Assembly (NCBI GenBank): GCA_964441455.1
Contig: CAYTUX010000198.1
Coordinates: 1 to 5,992 of the forward strand
DNA length: 5,992 nt
From: JAQICX01 sp964441455
GTDB lineage: Bacteria > Verrucomicrobiota > Kiritimatiellia > JAQICX01
Reading direction: 5' to 3'
The notes under the pieces were generated by a model. The model was not told the DNA's origin. It saw only the letters and a program-made list of their open reading frames with translations, and searched no databases. Shown one piece after another: positions 1-5,955 of this stretch. A program made the translations under genes and the position numbers. Position 1 is the stretch's first letter; each line of letters starts with the position of its first letter.

Positions 1-165
1 TAAATTAAAATCATCAAAAAAAACATTACTGTTTTATAACAAACATCTTATAAGATTTTTTTGCTTTCTTGAGAAGCTAGAGAGGTAAGGAAGTCTGAAC
101 TCATTTTTAATCAAGAAAACTCGCACGCAACTGTCAAAGTGTGTTTTCAAGTGGTGTAACCAAAT

Positions 166-197
166 ACATATCTCCCATAAGTCACATTTGTCCCATG
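166..197. repeat. 9-bp-unit interspersed repeat, copy A
   Basis: The plus strand reads cccataagt (174-182), then cacatttgt (183-191), then cccat, which is two and a half units of a 9-bp period. It is preceded by acatat. A closely related copy lies at 5705-5740 in the same orientation; 29 of 33 aligned bases match by eye. It sits 26 bp beyond the stop codon of the last gene of the left operon. I see no T-rich hairpin here, so it is not a classical terminator. Its function is unknown. Confidence 0.6.
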
Positions 198-223
198 CTT
201 AAATCAAAACAAAAACCAGATGT

Positions 224-634
224 TCAACCCATCAACTCACGTAATTTAGAAGGAATCTTCTTTATTATACCGGTTTTTGAATCCAGACAAACATGTATTG
301 TATATCCCTCGGTCAACAACTCATCGCCCCTGAACACCTGACAATGAAAAATTAAACGTGTAGGTTTAATAAGCTCACATGAACCCCTAATCATAAGCAA
401 ATCATCATACTTTGCCGGTAACTTATAGTTACTTTTTGTCTCTATAACCGGCAGTTGAATTCCTTCAGACTCAATCTCCTTGTAAGTCCACCCCTTTTCA
501 CGAAGATACTCGTTTCGAATTCTTTCAAAATAGGTAAAGTAATTCCCATAATAAACAACACCCATCTGATCTGTATCGGCATATGGAACCCTATACTCTA
601 TCTCAACAAATTCTCTTATTTTTTCTTTTTTCAT
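224..634 (-). CDS. YbgC/FadM-like acyl-CoA thioesterase (hotdog fold)
   Basis: This 136-residue protein has the length and layout of a single hotdog-fold thioesterase of the 4HBT/YbgC family, which hydrolyses acyl-CoA thioesters in the cytoplasm. The signature is at residues 16-44: a tyrosine, then ADTDQMGVVYYGNY with the likely catalytic aspartate at D22, then the YbgC-like FERIRNE helix (E38). The start chosen is the ATG at 634-632, whose ATGA overlaps the TGA of the upstream NYN gene by 4 bp, an arrangement typical of translational coupling. A TTG at 658 would add eight residues lying fully inside the previous gene and is less likely. The Shine-Dalgarno sequence is modest (GAG, with AGGA very close to the start). 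It is the last gene of the four-gene operon. No tol-pal genes are nearby, so a YbgC role at the envelope is not supported by context, and the substrate cannot be told from sequence. Confidence 0.9.
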   Translation of the reverse strand: MKKEKIREFVEIEYRVPYADTDQMGVVYYGNYFTYFERIRNEYLREKGWTYKEIESEGIQLPVIETKSNYKLPAKYDDLLMIRGSCELIKPTRLIFHCQVFRGDELLTEGYTIHVCLDSKTGIIKKIPSKLRELMG

Positions 635-1143
635 AATCCTAACTCGTGTGATAACCAATCATTAATATCTTTTGCATCTCGACTTGATATTTCTTTCTCT
701 GTCTCCTTCAAAACTCCAGACGATTTGCCAATGTTGATGCTAAATGCTTCAGATTGAAATTGTTGAACAGATATAACTTTTGCTCCAAGATATTTTGAGT
801 TGCTGATAACAAAGTTGTCATTTGATACAACAGTATATTGTGCTCCATTATAATCGCCGTATTCAATAATCTCTATAATCTTCTCATCGGCAGTCTGTCC
901 CGTACTTGTAAAAATCGCAAGAACACCACTCACTGTAGATTCCGAACTCTGCCCGGCAAATTCACTCTTGCCATCAAAAACAATCCAAAAATCTGTTATA
1001 TCACGTCTATTCTGTTTCCACAAAGTGCATCTGTGCACAAGTGCATTTCTTGCTCTCTCCAATGAAATATCAAGCATATCAGCAAAACAGGGAATAAGAT
1101 GTATAACATTATATGCATCAATAATCATTATTCTTTTAGACAT
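631..1143 (-). CDS. YacP/Rae1-like NYN-domain endoribonuclease
   Basis: This 170-residue protein matches the YacP branch of NYN (PIN-like) nucleases. Visible landmarks are the N-terminal strand with IIDAYNVIH (D9, N12), the central strand with IVFDG (D57), FTSTGQTADEKI (D86) and VVSNDN (D109). These acidic residues are the expected metal-binding catalytic set. In Bacillus subtilis the family member Rae1 (YacP) is a ribosome-associated mRNA endonuclease; that activity here is inferred from family membership. The C-terminus ends in a short helix-like DINDWLSHELGL. The start ATG has a good GGAG at 1151-1154, seven bases upstream. The upstream kinase gene stops 12 bp before this start, and the thioesterase gene overlaps its end by 4 bp, so the three are probably co-transcribed. 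The sequence looks intact. Confidence 0.88.
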   Translation of the reverse strand: MSKRIMIIDAYNVIHLIPCFADMLDISLERARNALVHRCTLWKQNRRDITDFWIVFDGKSEFAGQSSESTVSGVLAIFTSTGQTADEKIIEIIEYGDYNGAQYTVVSNDNFVISNSKYLGAKVISVQQFQSEAFSINIGKSSGVLKETEKEISSRDAKDINDWLSHELGL

Positions 1144-1155
1144 TTTTCAACTCCA

Positions 1156-3189
1156 CTAAAATGCTTCTCGAACTTTACACAACAAATCATGTTCTGTATA
1201 AGGCTTCTTTAAAATTGAGGCATCAACAGGAAGGTTATATTTTTTCTCAAGATCAGTTTTTTCATAACCACTGCAGAAAACAACTGGAACTTTTTTAATT
1301 TTGGATACCTTTTCGAAAACCTCTACTCCAGAAAAATCAGGTGTGACTACATCAATAAGCATCAAATCTATATCATCTTTTCTCTCTTTAAAAATTTCAA
1401 CTGCCTCTTTTCCGCTCAAAGCTGTCAATGTTCCATACCCTGCCTCTCCCAGAATAAGACATGCAAGTTTATTTATGGAAACGTTATCCTCAACCACTAA
1501 AATGTTCTTGCCGTACAGTTGTTTTTGTAAAGGTTCAATAGATCTCTGCTCTAATATCTCCTTAACAGGAAAATAAATCTGGAAGGTCGTTCCAACATTT
1601 TTTTCGCTATATAGTTTAATATCACCTTTATGCTGTTTAACTATAGAAAATACTGTAGCTAAACCCATCCCTATTCCCTCACCGACATCTTTGCTCGTGA
1701 AAAATGGATCAAAAACATTTTCCTGCATATCCGAATCTATACCACAGCCGTTATCTGAAAAAGTTATCTCAACATACTTGCCTTCATTGAGATCCTTAAA
1801 AAAATTATATTGATTATTCGAAACATCAACCACTTTTGTAGAAATATTAATCAAACCATCTGAAAATATGGCTGATCTTGCATTCTCTGACAAATTCACT
1901 AAAATATGTCTAATCTGTTCCGCATCGGCAATGATAACCAATTCAAACTCTGACAAGGTAAGAACTACCTCAATATCACTGCCGACAATTTCCTTAATAT
2001 AGTTTAAATTGTCTGAAATGAGCTTGTTTATATTAACATCCCGAAGTACGTTAACATCCTTTTGAGCAAATCTAAGCAGTTGTTTGATTAATGATGCTGA
2101 ACGCTCGGCATTTCCTAAAATTTCTTGCATATAAACTTTTACATCATTACTGTCAACTGAAGTGGAACACAATATTTCACCATAACCTATAACCCCCTGC
2201 AGCATATTGTTCAAGTCATGAGCAATTCCTCCTGCAAGACGTCCAACCGCCTGCATCTTTCTGGATTGAAATAGCTGCTCCTCGTGGTTTTTCCTGACAA
2301 AATACATCCTGATCAAGTTGGAACCAATAATTTCCAAATCTTTAACAGTGGTAGGTAAATCGAAAAGTGGTGTTTCTCTCGCAGCAAAGAATGCTCCCCA
2401 CAGATTGCCTTCGACAAGACAAATAGGAACAATAACAACTGTATTCATCTCCCCTATCTGATCTAACAGTACATCTGTTTCACCATCGTTACTTTTCAGA
2501 ATAACTGTTTTATTAACTTTCAAATCATCCAAAATAGTTCCTCTATCTCCTGAAATATAAATACGATTCTTGCTTGTAGAGGTGGAAACTGAAAGTGACT
2601 CCAGACACCCTGCTTCGTCTATTTCATTGTACTCTAAGATAGACACCGTATCAAATTCAAATGATTCCTTAACAATAGAGCATATTTTGAGCATAATCTG
2701 GTCATGACTTAAAGTTTTATCAAGAAAAGTCTCTAACTCCTCACTGATACAAGTCTGAAAGGCTAACTTTGTTCTCAACTCTCTATTCTGCATAAAAACT
2801 TCTTCATTCAGTTGAGAAATTTTTACATGTGTACGAACTCTGGCAAGTAATTCCATTGGCTCAAATGGTTTAGTAACATAATCTGCTCCACCAATCTCAA
2901 ACGCTTTCACCTTTTCCTCCGGAGCATCCAAAGCACTTATGAAAATTATTGGAATATCTGAAATCAAAGGATTTGCTTTGATAATCTGACAAACTTCAAA
3001 ACCATCCATAACGGGCATGGAAATATCAAGTAAAATCAAATCAGGTCGTTTTCTGCTTAAATAGTTCAGTGCATCTTTACCGCTGTTTGCAACAGCAAGC
3101 TTAAAGCCCTCGCCAGCCAATAAGCTGCCAAGAACCTGAACATTGTTGTGATTGTCATCAACAATAAAAACTAATGTGTTACTGTTCAT
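1156..3189 (-). CDS. Soluble hybrid histidine kinase, REC-GAF-like-HisKA-HATPase-REC
   Basis: This 677-residue cytoplasmic sensor kinase has no membrane segment. Residues 5-120 form a receiver domain with acidic pair D11/D12, phospho-acceptor D55, S85 and K107. A charged helical linker (about 122-155) leads to a probable GAF-type sensory region (about 155-300). The HisKA H-box at 317-341 carries H324 in AHDLNN, resembling the HPK4 group where HDFNN is usual. The HATPase domain shows the N-box (N436), DNGCGID (479-485) and a GIGMGL glycine loop (505-510). A second receiver spans about 562-677 with E567/D568, acceptor D613, S640 and K662. All catalytic residues appear present. GGAG at 3200-3203 lies ten bases upstream of the ATG. 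It follows the oxidoreductase gene by 19 bp. No DNA-binding output domain or separate partner regulator lies in the window, so its output is unknown; a phosphorelay through the C-terminal receiver is likely. Confidence 0.95.
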   Translation of the reverse strand: MNSNTLVFIVDDNHNNVQVLGSLLAGEGFKLAVANSGKDALNYLSRKRPDLILLDISMPVMDGFEVCQIIKANPLISDIPIIFISALDAPEEKVKAFEIGGADYVTKPFEPMELLARVRTHVKISQLNEEVFMQNRELRTKLAFQTCISEELETFLDKTLSHDQIMLKICSIVKESFEFDTVSILEYNEIDEAGCLESLSVSTSTSKNRIYISGDRGTILDDLKVNKTVILKSNDGETDVLLDQIGEMNTVVIVPICLVEGNLWGAFFAARETPLFDLPTTVKDLEIIGSNLIRMYFVRKNHEEQLFQSRKMQAVGRLAGGIAHDLNNMLQGVIGYGEILCSTSVDSNDVKVYMQEILGNAERSASLIKQLLRFAQKDVNVLRDVNINKLISDNLNYIKEIVGSDIEVVLTLSEFELVIIADAEQIRHILVNLSENARSAIFSDGLINISTKVVDVSNNQYNFFKDLNEGKYVEITFSDNGCGIDSDMQENVFDPFFTSKDVGEGIGMGLATVFSIVKQHKGDIKLYSEKNVGTTFQIYFPVKEILEQRSIEPLQKQLYGKNILVVEDNVSINKLACLILGEAGYGTLTALSGKEAVEIFKERKDDIDLMLIDVVTPDFSGVEVFEKVSKIKKVPVVFCSGYEKTDLEKKYNLPVDASILKKPYTEHDLLCKVREAF

Positions 3190-3208
3190 TATCTACCATC
3201 TCCAAACC

Positions 3209-4183
3209 TTAAAGACCCAATATTTCACTCATCACCCAGGAAGTATGACAACCACTATCTCCGTAAGACACGTGTGTTGTTCTACCACATAAATCGTCTG
3301 CAATCATCTGAACAAAGGGCTCCTGAACCGGAACAGGATTCTCAATATATACCTGTTCCCTCAAATCTCCTGACTCCAAAACAAATTCTTCATCTTTAAA
3401 TACAGATAGCGAAATAGTACCACTATCTCCAAAAATTTCAAGCCTGTCTTTTGATTTCTCACAGCCGAAATTCCAAAATCCACTACCCGTAACACCATTT
3501 GCGTGAACCCAACTTGCAACAATTGCATCTTTTGCTGTATAAAGCTCGCCTTGATTTTCAGCAAAACCTGCTGCATTCTGTATATCTCCTAAAAGAAATA
3601 TAATTAAGTCCAAACCATGACTAGCCAAATCATCAAAATATCCGCCCGGAGCAACTTCCGCATCTGTTCGCCAATTATAAATTTTATATTCTTGTTCTGA
3701 AGCAGGTCTGCAAAACGACCAGCTCACATGGCGAACACCACCAATCCGTCCATCCTCCAACCACTCTTTAACTTTCAGAAACCTGGGCAGACATCTTCGA
3801 TAATATGCAATGAAAAGTTTCAATTTTCTACTTCTAAAGGTATGCAGAATCTTAGCCGCATCAGCATAATAAACAGCCATCGGTTTTTCAATGCAGCAGA
3901 TCTTGCCCGCATCTGCAACCATTAAAGCATATTCCAAATGACTGTCAGGAGGCGTGGCAATATATACCGCATCAACAGCTGGATCATTGATTAACTCCAA
4001 AGCATTTGTACAATATTTTGGAATATTATGTCTCGCTGCATAATCCTTCACCTTATCAAGATGACGACACATCACCGCAATAAGCTCAAATCCCTCAACC
4101 TTTTGATAAGCCGATCCACTCTTGCTCTCCGTAACATTGCCGCAGCCAATCATCCCCCAACGAAACAATTTATTTCCACACAT
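3209..4183 (-). CDS. Gfo/Idh/MocA-family NAD(P)-dependent oxidoreductase
   Basis: This 324-residue protein has the usual family length and two domains. The N-terminal Rossmann fold shows MIGCGNVT (residues 11-18), followed by ESKSG, then IATPPDSH (75-82) and the EKP motif (99-101) with K100 expected near substrate and cofactor. The C-terminal domain carries GGYFDDLASHGLD (180-192), the family's GG...D...H..D signature (D185, H189). Members oxidise or reduce sugars, inositols or related polyols with NAD(P). The substrate here is unknown, although the ESKSG signature recalls proteins often annotated as 1,5-anhydrofructose-reductase-like. The ATG at 4183 is preferred because AGGGGAG lies nine bases upstream and a promoter just beyond. 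A TTG at 4330 would add 49 hydrophobic, non-family residues and place the promoter inside the gene. It is the first gene of the operon. Confidence 0.93.
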   Translation of the reverse strand: MCGNKLFRWGMIGCGNVTESKSGSAYQKVEGFELIAVMCRHLDKVKDYAARHNIPKYCTNALELINDPAVDAVYIATPPDSHLEYALMVADAGKICCIEKPMAVYYADAAKILHTFRSRKLKLFIAYYRRCLPRFLKVKEWLEDGRIGGVRHVSWSFCRPASEQEYKIYNWRTDAEVAPGGYFDDLASHGLDLIIFLLGDIQNAAGFAENQGELYTAKDAIVASWVHANGVTGSGFWNFGCEKSKDRLEIFGDSGTISLSVFKDEEFVLESGDLREQVYIENPVPVQEPFVQMIADDLCGRTTHVSYGDSGCHTSWVMSEILGL

Positions 4184-4192
4184 ATTGTCACT

Positions 4193-4199
4193 CTCCCCT
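4193..4199 (-). promoter_or_regulatory. Strong Shine-Dalgarno site of the oxidoreductase gene
   Basis: The minus strand reads AGGGGAG, nine bases before the ATG at 4183. It is the clearest ribosome binding site in the window and decides the start against the upstream TTG at 4330. Confidence 0.8.
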
Positions 4200-4217
4200 A
4201 AAAAAACTAAAAAATTA

Positions 4218-4246
4218 AATCTACACATTATTAACAAAAATGTCAA
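4218..4246 (-). promoter_or_regulatory. Sigma-70-type promoter of the four-gene operon
   Basis: On the minus strand there is a perfect -35 TTGACA (4241-4246), a 17-base spacer and a -10-like TAGATT (4218-4223, four of six to consensus). Transcription would start near 4211, giving a leader of roughly 28 bases that contains the strong Shine-Dalgarno site. No other equally good promoter is visible in front of the later genes, which are closely packed, so this probably drives all four. The region is AT-rich, which raises the chance of accidental -10 matches, but the consensus -35 at the right distance is persuasive. Confidence 0.65.
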
Positions 4247-4285
4247 GCCATAATCCAATATTTTTAAAAATTCCACTCTGTTCTC

Positions 4286-4301
4286 TTCCGCTACAGCGGA
4301 A
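4286..4301. other. Small hairpin between the two transcription units
   Basis: The inverted repeat ttccgct/agcggaa folds to a six- or seven-base-pair stem with a very short loop. It lies 139 bp past the CBS stop codon and upstream of the operon promoter. On the minus strand the next bases are GAGAACAGAG and not a U tract, so it is not a standard intrinsic terminator, though it could end or trim the upstream transcript. Confidence 0.3.
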
Positions 4302-4439
4302 CCCGAATCAACCATCCAATGTACGGGCAAATTCCATATCTACCCCACTTTCATAACTCTTAACTCTTTTCACCACCCTCGGCCAGTGCCCCCCGCCTGG
4401 GTTCGTACATTCAGTCCATCCGGTATTTCTTAATACTTC

Positions 4440-4820
4440 TCACGTCACATTTATCAGAGGTTTTTCAGAAAACTCAACAACATCAGCCTGACGCCTAAGC
4501 AGCTCCTCTGCAACCATAGTTCTAATATCACTTAAGGTGATTATACCAACCGGTGTCTTATCTTCTTTGGATCTGACAATAGGAACCTCTTCAATATTCA
4601 TACTCTCCATTTTCCGGATAATCGGCTTTAATTTGTCTTCCGGATATGAAATTGACTTAGCTGCTTCCGCAACATCTGACACCAAAAGCCATTGCCAGGA
4701 AGCGTGGTCAACCAAAACATCTTTTAGTCCCTTGATTGATAAAATACCAATAAATTTGTTCTCAGAATTAGTGACAGGAAACACAACATGCTTATGCTCT
4801 GAAAAAAGTGTAGTTTCCAT
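4440..4820 (-). CDS. Short CBS-domain protein, N-terminally truncated, CLC-channel-tail-like
   Basis: This 126-residue protein holds two CBS motifs. The first begins abruptly at LFSEHKHVVFPVTNSENKFIG (residues 5-25), so the strand and helix that normally open a CBS domain are missing. The second, about residues 46-112, is complete and contains EEVPIV and PVGIITLSDIR. A charged tail follows. The pattern of HKHVVFPV, GILSIKGLKDVL and a tryptophan-containing WLLVSDV resembles CBS pairs at the C-terminus of CLC chloride channels; that is a judgement from memory. CBS pairs usually bind adenine nucleotides and regulate a partner. The ATG follows the HTH-EIIA stop codon by four bases, with no visible Shine-Dalgarno sequence, suggesting coupled translation. 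An in-frame TAA lies only 12 bases upstream of the ATG, so no longer form exists. It may be a functional small regulator or the relic of a larger gene. Confidence 0.7.
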   Translation of the reverse strand: METTLFSEHKHVVFPVTNSENKFIGILSIKGLKDVLVDHASWQWLLVSDVAEAAKSISYPEDKLKPIIRKMESMNIEEVPIVRSKEDKTPVGIITLSDIRTMVAEELLRRQADVVEFSEKPLINVT

Positions 4821-4824
4821 GAGA

Positions 4825-5469
4825 TTACTTTGTTATTAAATTATAAAACTCTTCTGTTGAATCAGCATTGAAAAGCTCGCTTCGCAAAGTCTCATCTTTC
4901 AAGGTTCTGCTGATTGCAGATAAAAGTTTAATATGTTCTGAATGCTGTTCCTTACCGGCAACAATCATAAAAATAAAATTTACACCCTTTCCGTCAATTG
5001 AACCATAATCCTCAATTCCATCTTTATGTAGTGCTGCAACCATTAACATTTTGTTTAAAGATGACAATCTAACATGTGGAACAGCAATACCAAGTCCAAT
5101 GCCGGTACTCATTAACTTTTCACGATGAAAAATACCCTCTTTTATCTCATTTTTATCCCGTATTGACAAACCCTGTGAAATCTGGTCAATTAATAAATTC
5201 AAAGCTTCTTGTTTTGTCTCAGAATCTATAAACAAAACATTGTCTCTAGATAAAACAGACTTGATCTGCATAACTTCCGCTGAACTTTTTTCTGTCTTTG
5301 TTAACTTACTGTCAACCCACTTCTCAACTTCACCACGCTTAAACCTCCAAGTAGAACCAAGCTTACCACACGGAATACTACCCTTCTGCGCCCAATCATA
5401 AACCGTTCTTTCCGAAACTTTTAAAAGATCCGCAACTTCTTCAACCGTTAAAAGATCTGTCTTTTGCAT
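4825..5469 (-). CDS. Excisionase-type HTH fused to PTS EIIA (Ntr/fructose type)
   Basis: This 214-residue protein has two domains. Residues about 5-55 form a MerR-superfamily/excisionase (HTH_17) helix-turn-helix, with LLTVEEVADLLKVSERTVYDW followed by GSTWRFKRGEVEKWV, predicted to bind DNA. Residues about 70-212 form a PTS EIIA type 2 domain with GIGLGIAVPH; H132 is the expected phospho-acceptor, and the later HIKLLSAISRTL helix fits the family. The protein could couple PTS phosphorylation to gene control, but no PTS permease, EI or HPr gene lies in the window. The ATG at 5469 is chosen because AGGTGG (5475-5480) lies five bases upstream; a GTG at 5478 would overlap that site. Its promoter is at 5518-5546, and the CBS gene follows four bases after its stop. 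EIIA fused to this HTH is known in several environmental phyla, so the fusion is not new. Confidence 0.9.
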   Translation of the reverse strand: MQKTDLLTVEEVADLLKVSERTVYDWAQKGSIPCGKLGSTWRFKRGEVEKWVDSKLTKTEKSSAEVMQIKSVLSRDNVLFIDSETKQEALNLLIDQISQGLSIRDKNEIKEGIFHREKLMSTGIGLGIAVPHVRLSSLNKMLMVAALHKDGIEDYGSIDGKGVNFIFMIVAGKEQHSEHIKLLSAISRTLKDETLRSELFNADSTEEFYNLITK

Positions 5470-5474
5470 TATTA

Positions 5475-5480
5475 CCACCT
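5475..5480 (-). promoter_or_regulatory. Ribosome binding site of the HTH-EIIA gene
   Basis: The minus strand reads AGGTGG within a longer AAAAAGGTGGT, five bases before the ATG at 5469. It overlaps the alternative GTG start at 5478 and so supports the ATG. Confidence 0.6.
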
Positions 5481-5517
5481 TTTTGTTTTTAATACTTTAT
5501 ATTTGAAAATTTCGCAA

Positions 5518-5546
5518 ATAATATCATCTGATAACTGATGTGTCCA
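5518..5546 (-). promoter_or_regulatory. Sigma-70-type promoter of the HTH-EIIA/CBS unit
   Basis: On the minus strand TGGACA (5541-5546, five of six to consensus) is followed by a 17-base spacer and TATTAT (5518-5523, five of six). The start would fall near 5511, giving a leader of about 40 bases. The spacer holds two direct copies of ATCAG seven bases apart (5535-5539 and 5528-5532), a possible but unproven operator, for example for the HTH protein itself. A second, weaker candidate (TTGCGA-N17-TATTAA, 5489-5517) lies closer to the gene. Confidence 0.6.
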
Positions 5547-5580
5547 CTTTTTTTATACTTTTTTAAAAAAACTTTATAGT

Positions 5581-5639
5581 GACCTCCGTTTCCTCCTGAA
5601 GCGAAAGCGTCCTGGCTGTTATCTTCGCGTGGCCCCGCC
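5581..5639. repeat. GC-rich repeat-like block upstream of the 9-bp repeats
   Basis: This block is clearly richer in G and C than the AT-rich leader beside it and runs directly into the repeat copy at 5640. It contains a short inverted pair gcgaa (5601-5605) and ttcgc (5624-5628). Read on the minus strand it stays open as part of a 73-codon frame, but that frame has no known domain and loses its composition where the AT-rich promoter begins. I take it for a non-coding intergenic repeat; only one copy is in the window, so this is inference. Confidence 0.35.
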
Positions 5640-5662
5640 AAACACATAGATCCCATTTGTCC
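5640..5662. repeat. 9-bp-unit interspersed repeat, copy B (short)
   Basis: The lead sequence aaacacatagatcccat (5640-5656) is identical over 17 bases to 5705-5721, 65 bp away. This copy then reads straight into ttgtcc, so it lacks exactly one nine-base cccataagt unit relative to copy C. A five-base-pair hairpin, tgtcc-gaa-ggaca (5658-5670), starts at its end. Confidence 0.65.
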
Positions 5663-5704
5663 GAAGGACACGGAGTGATTATTGTCGCAACGAAATACTC
5701 CCCT

Positions 5705-5740
5705 AAACACATAGATCCCATAAGTCCCATTTGTCCCATA
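5705..5740. repeat. 9-bp-unit interspersed repeat, copy C (long)
   Basis: The 17-base lead shared with copy B is followed by units cccataagt (5717-5725), cccatttgt (5726-5734) and a partial cccata (5735-5740). It has the same orientation as copies A and B. The regular 9-bp period with a variable number of units suggests slippage or recombination between units. Confidence 0.7.
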
Positions 5741-5865
5741 CTCTGTTTTTTTGCCCTTTCCAGGTTCTAAACATCGGACAGCCAGATCAGATCCGACCGA
5801 TATGCATTTGGCGGTGGTGCATCAGCAAACAAAAGTGGAGAGATAAACCTTAGATTTCTGGTTGG

Positions 5866-5896
5866 TTGACTAAAAGTGCATTTTATCCAATATAAT
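5866..5896 (+). promoter_or_regulatory. Possible plus-strand promoter near the window end
   Basis: TTGACT (5866-5871, five of six to consensus) is followed after 19 bases by a perfect TATAAT (5891-5896). The spacer is longer than the optimal 17, and the surroundings are AT-rich, so a chance match is possible. If real, it would transcribe rightward, away from the HTH-EIIA gene and toward sequence outside the window, starting near 5903. Confidence 0.3.
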
Positions 5897-5914
5897 TAAG
5901 GAATATATTTTTAT

Positions 5915-5937
5915 TTTATCACCCTTTGGGTGATAAA
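5915..5937. repeat. Perfect 10-bp inverted repeat (hairpin)
   Basis: The arms tttatcaccc and gggtgataaa are exactly complementary around a ttt loop. Neither strand has a U tract right after the stem (ttaaaaaatt on plus, aataaaaata on minus), so it is not a typical intrinsic terminator. If the candidate promoter at 5866-5896 is active, the hairpin would lie about a dozen bases from the RNA 5' end. Confidence 0.6.
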
Positions 5938-5955
5938 TTAAAAAATTAGTTTCAG

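Noticed and set aside
45..62. 12-bp palindrome ATCTTATAAGAT followed by a T run on the plus strand, as a terminator
   Set aside because: In RNA it gives only about four weak base pairs, and the T run is on the wrong strand for the operon that ends at 224.
635..658. TTG at 658 as the thioesterase start
   Set aside because: It adds eight residues wholly overlapping the NYN gene; the ATG at 634 makes a typical 4-bp ATGA overlap and gives the usual family length.
455..1159. Several plus-strand open frames of 60 to 100 codons opposite the thioesterase and NYN genes
   Set aside because: They are antisense to well-recognised genes, have no domain features and no convincing ribosome binding sites.
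4318..4411. 8-bp inverted repeat aatgtacg/cgtacatt flanking about 78 bp, as a small mobile element
   Set aside because: An eight-base match within 250 bases is quite likely by chance, and I see no target duplication or second copy.
4381..4430. GC-rich stretch with GGTTCGTAC resembling a tRNA T-loop
   Set aside because: No T-stem pairing, anticodon arm or acceptor stem can be built around it on either strand.
5489..5710. A 73-codon open frame on the minus strand upstream of the HTH-EIIA gene
   Set aside because: It runs through the GC-rich repeat block, repeat copy B and the HTH-EIIA promoter, has no recognisable domain, and its second half is AT-rich promoter sequence.
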